In this document: positions 25,127 through 33,352 of the stretch, one piece after another
How the letters are laid out: each line of letters opens with the position of its first letter
How positions within the stretch are numbered: the stretch's first letter is position 1
DNA from: an uncultured Lachnospiraceae bacterium
GTDB taxonomy: Bacteria; Bacillota; Clostridia; Lachnospirales; Lachnospiraceae
Direction of reading: 5' to 3'
Length of the DNA: 63,526 nt
NCBI GenBank assembly: GCA_945919075.1
Contig: CAMEIX010000018.1
Coordinates: 1-63,526 of the forward strand
The notes under the pieces: generated by a model
What the model was told of the DNA's origin: nothing
The model's database searches: none
The model's input: only the letters and a program-made list of their open reading frames with translations
Translations under genes and position numbers: made by a program

Positions 25127-25489
25127 ATGGCAGAAATACAACTTGGTGTGGTAGAAAGTAAATTTGCAGATATGATTTGGAAAAATGAGCCGGTAAGCAG
25201 TACAGAACTTGTAAAAATGACAGCTCAAAAATTTAATTGGGCCAGAACAACAACACATAATGTGATTAGAAGACTGTGTGATAAAGGCATTTTCGTTAAT
25301 AATAAGGGGATCGTTTCTTCCCTGATTTCCAGAGACGATTTTTATTCTATGCAGAGTAAACAGTTTGTTGAAAATTCCTTTAGTGGATCGCTGCCGGCAT
25401 TTATTGCTGCATTCACAAAGAACAAACAATTATCGGAAAAGGAGATAGAAGAGATTAGAGCTCTGATTGATGGAATCACGGAGGAATGA
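25127..25489 (+). CDS. BlaI/MecI/CopY family transcriptional regulator
   Basis: A 120-residue winged-helix repressor of the penicillinase-repressor family: ESKFADMIWKNEPVSSTELVKM, then a recognition helix region WARTTTHNVIRRLCDKGIF, and a C-terminal dimerisation helix. Such repressors are normally inactivated by a partner BlaR1-type membrane protease encoded next door. Here no such gene follows; only a few in-frame codons (MGQVFLK at 25491) resemble the start of one. AGGAGG lies 7-8 bases before the ATG. Its targets may include the next gene. Confidence 0.88.
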   Translation: MAEIQLGVVESKFADMIWKNEPVSSTELVKMTAQKFNWARTTTHNVIRRLCDKGIFVNNKGIVSSLISRDDFYSMQSKQFVENSFSGSLPAFIAAFTKNKQLSEKEIEEIRALIDGITEE

Positions 25490-25558
25490 TATGGGGCAGG
25501 TTTTCCTGAAAGACAAAGAAACGTCCCTTCATCCGGAATATTGTAAGAAAAGTGTAAG

Positions 25559-25586
25559 TTTTACAGAAGACCTTCCATGGTACAAT
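25559..25586 (+). promoter_or_regulatory. Promoter of the solute-binding lipoprotein gene
   Basis: An extended -10, TGG-TACAAT (25578-25586), has a TTTTAC/TTTACA-like -35 at 15-16 bp spacing, about 33 bp before the start codon. Confidence 0.5.
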
Positions 25587-25618
25587 GAGTGTAAATTCAT
25601 TGCATGGGAGGTTTTGTT

Positions 25619-27445
25619 ATGCAGAAAAAAGAAATTACCAAAAAGATTAAACGAAATGCAGCAGTAATCCTGTTGGGGATATTATTCCTATGTGGTTGTG
25701 CAAAAACGGAAAACTTGACGGACAGCCCCTATTCTATGGAAGATGACAAAAAGGCAGGGGATGAGATTTACTATTCCTGCGAGGAAATTCTTATCACAAA
25801 TCCTGACAGGGACCTGATTTGGGAACTGGAAAATAAGGAAGAAATCATCCGTGAGGAAGCCGGAAAACTTTATATAAAAAAAGCGGATCAAACAGAAGTG
25901 GCAATACCGAAACCAAAAGATTTTAACACTTTCATGCTTACTGCCGCCTGGAAGGATGATTCACTTTATCTGGCAAGTGAACAGGGCGTATATAAAGTGG
26001 AAAATAATGAACCAAAACTCCTTTTTCCTTTAAGTCCGGATTACATTCTGGAAACTATTTATCAGCTACAGGTGTCAGATAATGAAAATATTGATCTTCT
26101 TTGCAGCATGGAATATGAGGTGACCAGATTAAAATTGACAAAAACGGATACACCGATTAATCAAGCAAGGGAGGAAATTGTCCTTTCCATGGTTTTCAGA
26201 AATGATGCCCTAGAAAAATCGGTAGCAAGATTTAACAGACAAAGTGATCAATACCGTGTAAAAATTGTACTTGCAGATGAGGACGTAGACATCCGTACAG
26301 CCAGAGAAAGAATCGTACGCCAGATTACCGGGGGTGGGGGACCGGACATTTTGGCAGAGGATTTGTTCTTTGATGTGGATATGGAAGATTTTGCACGAAA
26401 TGGCTATCTGGAATGCTTAGATGATATCAGACCGGATTCGGAGGATTATTTTCAAGCGGCATTTGACAGCTGTTTAATTAATGGCAAAAGTTATGGTATT
26501 CCCATTGATTTTACTCTGGATCTTGTATTCTATAATCCAAAGCTGGAAGGTCTGGATGTGAAAAACTGGACGGTGGAAGAAATGATGCAGCAGGTGGAAA
26601 ATTCGGATGTGGAGGAATTTGTGTACGACCGTTATGGACAGGCCACTAGCCCATACTATCTGGTGATGAAGTTTGGTCTTCGCGATGAGAGTAATAAGGC
26701 ATACATAGATTGGGAAAAGGGGGAGAGTCACTTAGACGAGGCTCCCTTTATCCGGCTTATGGAATTTGCCAAAAAATATGGCGCTCCCAAGGTGAGTGTT
26801 TCTACATTTCCTGTAAATAAGTTTCAGGAAGGAAAAATCTTTGGCGGAAGAATGAATATAGAATGCTTAGATGACTGGAGTTATATTTACGAAGAAATAA
26901 CGGACGAACCGGTAATTTTAGGATATCCCAGACAGGATGGGAACGGCTATTATGTGGACGGAAGAGAATTCTATGTGAATGCAAATTCTAAGTGCAAGGA
27001 AGGGGCAAAAGCATTTCTGTCCTTTATCATTACAAAAGAGGAACAAAAGCGATTTTGCCGATACGATGTGGACGAGGAAAGGGAATATATGACAGTGGGG
27101 CAATGTATTTATGGCATGTCCTATTTCCCGGTTTGCAAAGATGCTATGGAAGTGGTGATGGAGAGAAAAAGAAAAATCGACCAAAAAAGGAAGAAAGACG
27201 AAGAAATAGGAAATTATACCTATTGGGGGGACAAATTACATCACTTTGTGGCTATGGATGAAGAGCAGCAGAAACAATTTTTAGATATCATTGACCATGC
27301 AAGGCCCGGATGCTTCAAAGCAGATGCTCTGCAGGATATCATCTATGAAGAACTGCAGCCCTATTTTGAGGGAAGTGTTTCAGCTGAGGAGGTTGCGGGA
27401 AAACTGCATGAAAGGGTTCAGTTATATCTGAACGAGCAGAAATAA
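25619..27445 (+). CDS. Orphan extracellular solute-binding lipoprotein
   Basis: A lipoprotein of 608 residues. The signal peptide ends in the lipobox LCGC (Cys near 29). An N-terminal region of about 160 residues with beta-propeller-like strands (LYLASEQGVYKVENNEPKLLF) is followed by a family 1 solute-binding domain (about 190-560). That domain begins with EEIVLSMVFRNDALEKSVARFNRQS and has GGGGPDILAEDLFF. No permease or ATPase genes adjoin it, so it may share a transporter encoded elsewhere or serve as a sensor. It stands between a BlaI-like regulator and a secreted glucanase, which suggests a glycan-related role. Confidence 0.82.
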   Translation: MQKKEITKKIKRNAAVILLGILFLCGCAKTENLTDSPYSMEDDKKAGDEIYYSCEEILITNPDRDLIWELENKEEIIREEAGKLYIKKADQTEVAIPKPKDFNTFMLTAAWKDDSLYLASEQGVYKVENNEPKLLFPLSPDYILETIYQLQVSDNENIDLLCSMEYEVTRLKLTKTDTPINQAREEIVLSMVFRNDALEKSVARFNRQSDQYRVKIVLADEDVDIRTARERIVRQITGGGGPDILAEDLFFDVDMEDFARNGYLECLDDIRPDSEDYFQAAFDSCLINGKSYGIPIDFTLDLVFYNPKLEGLDVKNWTVEEMMQQVENSDVEEFVYDRYGQATSPYYLVMKFGLRDESNKAYIDWEKGESHLDEAPFIRLMEFAKKYGAPKVSVSTFPVNKFQEGKIFGGRMNIECLDDWSYIYEEITDEPVILGYPRQDGNGYYVDGREFYVNANSKCKEGAKAFLSFIITKEEQKRFCRYDVDEEREYMTVGQCIYGMSYFPVCKDAMEVVMERKRKIDQKRKKDEEIGNYTYWGDKLHHFVAMDEEQQKQFLDIIDHARPGCFKADALQDIIYEELQPYFEGSVSAEEVAGKLHERVQLYLNEQK

Positions 27446-27588
27446 AGAAAGAATAAAAATGACGACATGATTATGACAAAAGGAACATGAATATTGTATT
27501 TTTGTAGAGGCAAAAATGTTACTCTCTTCTCAGATAGTCAAGTATTATCGCGAAAACTAAGAGTGAGCAAAAAGAGAGGAGAGTAAAA

Positions 27589-30500
27589 ATGGTGAAGAGA
27601 AGAAGAATTGTTTCCCTGGTAACCGCACTTTGCCTTACTGTGACAGGTATTCCCATGAGTGCAAGTGCAGCAGAACCCGGAAATACGACAACCGAGGGCT
27701 ATAGCTATCTGGATGGCTATGATTTGAAGTGGTCCGACGAATTTAGTGGCGATACCCTCAACAGAGATGATTGGAATGTGGAGCTCCACGATCCCGGCTG
27801 GGTAAACAGCGAGTTACAGGCTTATGTGGACAGCGAAGAAAACATTCAGGTAAAGGATGGTATGCTTTATATCAATCCTGTGAAAAAAGTTACGGTGATC
27901 AATCAGGTTCCCAGCATGCTTACCAATGCGGATTTTGCAAACGGCATGGAAGGATGGGTAGAAACCATTGCAAACTGGGGCGGAGCAGACGGAAGTGCAG
28001 ATGCTACCCATGCCATCGAAAATGGTAGTATTGCCTACACGATTAATAATGCCGGTAATGCTGATTGGAATGTACAGTTAAAGCAGCAAAACATTAATTT
28101 GGCAGCAGGTAAGAAATATATTGTAAGTTATGATGTTACTTCTACTATTGACCGTCAGATCAAATCCGGTGTAATGTCTACAGGTTATGTTTGGTATGGT
28201 GGTTCTGATCCTGTACTTAAGGCAGATGAAAAGACGAATATCCGCTTTGAGTTTACAATGGAAGCAGATGATGAAGCAGCAGATTTCTATATCTCTTTAG
28301 GTCTTCCCGGTGCTGATACGGAAGCATTGGATCCTCATACAGTAACCATTTCTAACCTTTCCTTCGTGGCAGAAGGTGGAGATGATGCAGCTACTAAACC
28401 CGTTACCAAAACAACCTACACCTCCGGTCGTATTTCTACCCAGAATAAGCAGACCTTTACCTACGGTCTCTTCGAAGCAAGAGTAAAGGTTCCTGAAGGA
28501 ATGGGTTATCTTCCGGCATTCTGGCTGATGGCAAATGATGAGAACGTATACGGACAGTGGCCACGCTGTGGTGAAATTGACTGTATGGAAGTTATGGGTC
28601 AGGACACCAAGAAGGCATATGGTACCATCCACTACGGGAACCCTCATTCTGAAAGTCAGGGTACCGCTGTACTTGGTGAGGACGATGCGAGTTATTCGGA
28701 AGAATTCCACACCTTTGCATGTGAATGGGAACCCGGCAAAATCACATGGTACATGGATGGCGTAAAATTTCACGAAGAAAGTGATTGGCATTCCACAACC
28801 GAAGGCCAGGGTACTTTAACCTATCCTGCACCTTTCGATCAGCCTTTCTATGTAATCTTAAACCTTGCAATCGGTGGAAGCTGGGTAGGTTATCCGGATG
28901 AAAATACAAGTTTTGAAAACAATCCTTACGTGATTGATTATGTAAGAGTATACCAGAAAGACAGTTATGACGAAGATGTTAAGAAACCGGATAAGGACGT
29001 TGTTCTTCGTGATCCCGATGAAACCGGCAACTATATCAACAACGGCAATTTCGCAGAAGCAGAAGATTTAACCGATGATGTAAACTGGAAATTCCTTACC
29101 GCACTTGGCGGCGAGGCGGAAGCAAAAATTGCAGATAAGACCATGACCATTACCACCACGAACGAAGGTACTGTGGATTATAGCGTTCAGCTTGTTCAGG
29201 CAGGCCTTCCTTTCGAAAAGGGTGCCATTTATGAAGTGAGTTTTGAAGCAAGCGCGGCAGAAGAAAGAACCATGAGAGTGGATGTAAAGGCACCCGATTA
29301 TGGATACAAGTCATACATGCCTACCAAGGTAGCTGCACTTACCACAGAAAAGACAACGTACACCTATGAATTTGAAATGAAGGACGAGAGTGATGCAAAT
29401 GGCCGTCTGGAATTCAATATGGGTGCGGCAGGGAACACTGCAGAAATCAAAATCAGTAATGTGACTGTTAAGAAAGTGGCAGATCCCGATTATGACAAGA
29501 CAGAAGATAAGGGTGTGCTGGCAAACGGCAGCTATATTTACAACGGACGTTTCCAGGAAGGAACCAATCACCTTGGTTACTGGGATGTTACAAAGGGTGG
29601 AGCAACTGCTTATGTAACTCCCTTTAACGATGGAAGAAGACTTAAAGTCACTGTTCCGGAAGGAAGTAAAGCTCCTTTTGTTTTGAGTCAGAAAGACCTG
29701 GCATTTAAGGAGGGACAGCCTTATCAGATAAGCTTTACTGCCCAAACCGATACGGAAGGTATGGTAGTGGACGTAGCAGTTGGCGGCAAGAATCATACCG
29801 TTGAATTGGAAGCAGGCGTTAATAAAGAATATACATTCAAGATTCCTGCAACGGCCAAATTTGCAAACCATGATGTATCCTTTACCATTTCCACTCCCGG
29901 AACCGTATACCTGGATAACATCAGCATGACAGAAGCAGCACTGATTAAGAACGGTTCCTTTAATGATGGTACTACCGGATATGAAGTATATGTAGACAGT
30001 TCTGCAAGTGCAAGTTATGTAGTAGACAGTTTATCCGAGGATAACGCATTAGATGTTACCGTAAACAAAACTTCCGATGCGGACTGGAAGATTCAGATTA
30101 AACAGAATAATGTGAAACTGGAAGAAGGCAAGACTTATACCTTAAAGTTTGATGCGAAGTCCTCCATGCCAAGAGACATTCGTGTAATTATGCAGGGTGG
30201 CGAAGCTAAGAGCTGGTCGGTTTATTCCAATGATAATATAGTTTCTCTTACCGGCGAATACCGGACCTTTGAAGATACTTTTACCATGACTGCAGCAACA
30301 GATCCGGAAGCCTTCTTAAGTATCTGTCTGGGTGCCGTAAATGGCGTTGAAATCGATGACCAGCACAGAGTTGTCATTGATAATATCAGTTTAACAGAAG
30401 TTGGCGGTGCAGGTGGTGAAGACGGAGCTCTTGAAGTGGTAGGTGAAATTGCAGACCTTGTTTATACCGGTGCAGCATTAAAACCTGCTGTAAAGGTTTA

Positions 30501-32493
30501 TGACGGTGATGGGCTTTTAACTTTAGGAAAAGACTACACGGTAACTTATGCAAACAATGTAAACGCAAATTCCGTACGTAAAGTCAATGACGGTATGGGG
30601 GAAAATTTCAATGAGGCTCTTCCGTATGCAACCATTACCGGAAAAGGCAACTACACCGGAACCGTTAAAGTAAACTTTAACATTAATCATCGTGAAATCG
30701 GTAACGCAGATGCAAATGCTTTAGCGGATGTAACGCTTAGCGTAAATGATCAGCTTCTGGTAAACAAAGCAAGAGCACAGGCAGTCTTTAAGTCCTTAAA
30801 GGTTGGCAAAGTTACTCTGAAAGCCACAAAAGATTTCGATATTACTTTAACCGCATTAGCTGCTAAAGATGCGAAGGGAGAGGCTGTGGAAGCAGGAATG
30901 GAAATGGCAAATGCATCGGTTCCCGCAGGTTACACCGGCAGCTTTACCCTGATTGTAAGCGGTAAAGGAAACTACACTGGTGAGATTAAAAAGGTTGTTT
31001 ATGTAAACGAAAAACCTATGCTTTTAAAGAATGCAACTGTTACTTTGGGCAAAAACTGTAAGACCAGAACCTACACAGGCAAGGAAATTACATTAACCCC
31101 TGCATATTATGACGCAGCAACGAAAAAATACTATGCAGTAGCAGACGGTGAAATAACCGAAACAGAAGTAAAGGCAGAAGATGTATTTGTAGTAAAAGAA
31201 GGTAAGGAATGCCTCGTATACGGTAAGGATTATGAAGTGTCCTTCTCCGGGAACCGTGCAGTAGGTACTGCAACCATGACAATCCGTGGCATCGGTGCAT
31301 ATCAGGGAGAAAAGACGGTAAGCTTTAAGATTACGGGTAAGACCTTCAGCGCAGGTAATGTTACCGTAACCGGCATGAAGGATTTAACTTACACCGGAAA
31401 TGCACTGACCCAGAGCGACCTTCGTCTCAGTTACAAGCTGGATAAGAACACCACCAAGCCTTTACGAGCAGGCTCTGATTATATGGTTCAGTACAAGAAC
31501 AATGTCAACAAAGGTACCGTAACCGTTACCTTCACCGGAAAACCTTCCGCAGGATATACCGGAAAGTTTACCAAGACCTTTAAGATTAATGCACAGAATA
31601 TCGCGGACGAAACCGTAATCACACGTGATGAATACATGAATTATATCGTAGCGGATTTCGACAAAAAGGGTGCGAAAGCAAATACATGGGTACGTCTTAA
31701 AGATGCAAATGGAAATGCTTTGATGGAAGGAAAGGACTATAAAGTAAGCTACACCAACAACAAAGCAATTGCAAATAAAGAAGCTGAAAAAGCACCTACC
31801 ATGACTATTACAGGTTGCGGAAACTACACAGGTAAGTTTGATGTGAAGTTTGATATCGTGGAGTGCTCTGTTACAAGAGTAAACAGCAGTGTAGTATTTA
31901 CAGATCCTGTATTTAACGCAAAGGCAGCAGACGGTTACGAATACAAGCCTTCCGTAAAATTCTATGTCGGCGGAACCATGCTTGTAGCAAATAAGGATTA
32001 CAAGGTTTCCTATGTTAACAACAAGCAGTCTGACATCAAGGCAATGAAGGATCTCATCAAAAATGGTGAGGGCGTGGATGAGGATTTACTTCCTAAAATT
32101 GTGATCGAGATGATTGACGGAAGTGGCTATACAAGCACAGGAGCACTTGAATATACATTTAATGTTTATGACACAAAACTGACTGCAGCAAACACAAAGG
32201 TAGTTGTGGAACCCGCAGTATACAGTGGTGAAGTTGTAACTCCTTCCGTAACGGTTTACTACAGTGCAGATAAGGCTGTTATGAATAAGGCTAAGAACAT
32301 CAATGATGTTGTTGAACTGGATAAGTTAGAGGGCTTAAAGAAACTTGATGCAAGCGAATATCGTGTATCATACAGCAGCAAGAGTGTTCAGACAGGTAAG
32401 AATAAAGGTGCCTTAACTGTAATAGGATGTAGTTCTAACTACGGCGGAAGCGTTTCAGTCAAATTTGATATCACAGCAAAAGGTATTAGATAG
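27589..32493 (+). CDS. Secreted GH16 beta-glucanase with CBMs and repeats
   Basis: A 1634-residue secreted enzyme, signal peptide about 1-28. The GH16 jelly roll starts near 45 (YDLKWSDEFSGDTLNRDDW), is interrupted at about 108-270 by a CBM4/9-like domain, and resumes at SGRISTQNKQTFTYG. The active-site motif is EIDCME (nucleophile Glu329, Asp331, acid/base Glu334). Three more CBM4/9-like modules follow (about 483-630, 643-780, 784-935). Then come about 700 residues of degenerate repeats with GKDYxVSYxNN and GxGNYTGxxxVxF motifs. The substrate is probably beta-1,3 or mixed-linkage glucan. No sortase or SLH anchor is seen; the repeats may hold it to the wall. Confidence 0.88.
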   Translation: MVKRRRIVSLVTALCLTVTGIPMSASAAEPGNTTTEGYSYLDGYDLKWSDEFSGDTLNRDDWNVELHDPGWVNSELQAYVDSEENIQVKDGMLYINPVKKVTVINQVPSMLTNADFANGMEGWVETIANWGGADGSADATHAIENGSIAYTINNAGNADWNVQLKQQNINLAAGKKYIVSYDVTSTIDRQIKSGVMSTGYVWYGGSDPVLKADEKTNIRFEFTMEADDEAADFYISLGLPGADTEALDPHTVTISNLSFVAEGGDDAATKPVTKTTYTSGRISTQNKQTFTYGLFEARVKVPEGMGYLPAFWLMANDENVYGQWPRCGEIDCMEVMGQDTKKAYGTIHYGNPHSESQGTAVLGEDDASYSEEFHTFACEWEPGKITWYMDGVKFHEESDWHSTTEGQGTLTYPAPFDQPFYVILNLAIGGSWVGYPDENTSFENNPYVIDYVRVYQKDSYDEDVKKPDKDVVLRDPDETGNYINNGNFAEAEDLTDDVNWKFLTALGGEAEAKIADKTMTITTTNEGTVDYSVQLVQAGLPFEKGAIYEVSFEASAAEERTMRVDVKAPDYGYKSYMPTKVAALTTEKTTYTYEFEMKDESDANGRLEFNMGAAGNTAEIKISNVTVKKVADPDYDKTEDKGVLANGSYIYNGRFQEGTNHLGYWDVTKGGATAYVTPFNDGRRLKVTVPEGSKAPFVLSQKDLAFKEGQPYQISFTAQTDTEGMVVDVAVGGKNHTVELEAGVNKEYTFKIPATAKFANHDVSFTISTPGTVYLDNISMTEAALIKNGSFNDGTTGYEVYVDSSASASYVVDSLSEDNALDVTVNKTSDADWKIQIKQNNVKLEEGKTYTLKFDAKSSMPRDIRVIMQGGEAKSWSVYSNDNIVSLTGEYRTFEDTFTMTAATDPEAFLSICLGAVNGVEIDDQHRVVIDNISLTEVGGAGGEDGALEVVGEIADLVYTGAALKPAVKVYDGDGLLTLGKDYTVTYANNVNANSVRKVNDGMGENFNEALPYATITGKGNYTGTVKVNFNINHREIGNADANALADVTLSVNDQLLVNKARAQAVFKSLKVGKVTLKATKDFDITLTALAAKDAKGEAVEAGMEMANASVPAGYTGSFTLIVSGKGNYTGEIKKVVYVNEKPMLLKNATVTLGKNCKTRTYTGKEITLTPAYYDAATKKYYAVADGEITETEVKAEDVFVVKEGKECLVYGKDYEVSFSGNRAVGTATMTIRGIGAYQGEKTVSFKITGKTFSAGNVTVTGMKDLTYTGNALTQSDLRLSYKLDKNTTKPLRAGSDYMVQYKNNVNKGTVTVTFTGKPSAGYTGKFTKTFKINAQNIADETVITRDEYMNYIVADFDKKGAKANTWVRLKDANGNALMEGKDYKVSYTNNKAIANKEAEKAPTMTITGCGNYTGKFDVKFDIVECSVTRVNSSVVFTDPVFNAKAADGYEYKPSVKFYVGGTMLVANKDYKVSYVNNKQSDIKAMKDLIKNGEGVDEDLLPKIVIEMIDGSGYTSTGALEYTFNVYDTKLTAANTKVVVEPAVYSGEVVTPSVTVYYSADKAVMNKAKNINDVVELDKLEGLKKLDASEYRVSYSSKSVQTGKNKGALTVIGCSSNYGGSVSVKFDITAKGIR

Positions 32494-32537
32494 CTCACTC
32501 TTATTCAACATACAATCTCCAAGTAACAAACAGAAGG

Positions 32538-32563
32538 GGAGTCCCTAACAGGGCTTCCTTTTT
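32538..32563 (+). terminator. Terminator after the GH16 gene
   Basis: The arms GGAGTCCCT and AGGGCTTCC (one mismatch, one wobble) precede TTTTT. Confidence 0.7.
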
Positions 32564-32651
32564 GTTGTTATGAATGTCGAAAAAATTGACAGTATACGAT
32601 ATTATGGATATAATGAAATAGAGTGGGTATGAAGGAGCAAAGATAAACCAA

Positions 32652-33326
32652 ATGGAACGTTTTTCCACAAAAGGAATTCAAAGTTCATATGGCAGAAAAC
32701 AGGTGCTTAAGGATATTACCATATCCGGAAATCCCGGAGAATGTATCTGCATTGTGGGGGAAAACGGCTGTGGCAAATCCACACTGTTAAATATTCTGGC
32801 GGGATTAAAAAAGGCAGATGGTGGTATTATTTGCTTTGAAGGGAAAGAGGCGCGGGATGCGAAGACCTTCAGGGATATTTTAGGATATGTTCCCCAGGAT
32901 AATAATCTGATTCCCGAACTGAGTGTCTGCGACAATCTTCTTTTGTGGTACCCGGGAAAAAATGAACTCGTGAAAGCACTTAGCGAAGGAATCCTGCATA
33001 AACTGGGAATAGAGGACTTTTTGTATAAGAAAGTGTCCAAACTGTCCGGTGGAATGAAGAAGAAAGTCAGTATTGCCTGTGCACTTGCAGGAGAACCGAA
33101 GATACTGCTTTTGGATGAACCCGGTGCGGCGCTTGACCTTCCCGGAAAGGAAGAACTCAGACATTACCTGCTTGCCTATAAGCAGATCGGAGGTACGATT
33201 ATTCTCGCTACCCATGAGGAAGCGGATCTTTCCGTCTGCGACAGGATTTACGCATTAAAGGGTGGAACAGCAGTTCCGTTAGACCCTCAATTACGTGGAA
33301 CCGCACTGATGCAGTGCATAAAATAG
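32652..33326 (+). CDS. ABC transporter ATP-binding protein
   Basis: A 224-residue ATPase with Walker A GENGCGKST, Q-loop YVPQDNNLIPELSV, signature LSGGMKKKVSIA, Walker B ILLLDEPGAALD and H-loop ATHEEAD. The short form and the signature are those of ABC-2-type exporter ATPases (CcmA/YhaQ-like). It starts a three-gene operon with a single-span proline-rich protein and an ABC-2 permease. A ribosome binding site (GGAGCAAAG) lies upstream. Confidence 0.88.
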   Translation: MERFSTKGIQSSYGRKQVLKDITISGNPGECICIVGENGCGKSTLLNILAGLKKADGGIICFEGKEARDAKTFRDILGYVPQDNNLIPELSVCDNLLLWYPGKNELVKALSEGILHKLGIEDFLYKKVSKLSGGMKKKVSIACALAGEPKILLLDEPGAALDLPGKEELRHYLLAYKQIGGTIILATHEEADLSVCDRIYALKGGTAVPLDPQLRGTALMQCIK

Positions 33327-33352
33327 AGATTCCAATCATAAGGAGAAAAATT

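Noticed and set aside
25467..25667. A 66-codon frame between the BlaI-like gene and the lipoprotein gene
   Set aside because: It runs through the next gene's promoter and ribosome binding site, shows no protein-like composition beyond its first few codons and overlaps a better gene.
28297..28791. Long minus-strand frames opposite the GH16 and CBM regions
   Set aside because: They are antisense shadows of a biased coding sequence, with no start signals and no recognisable motifs.
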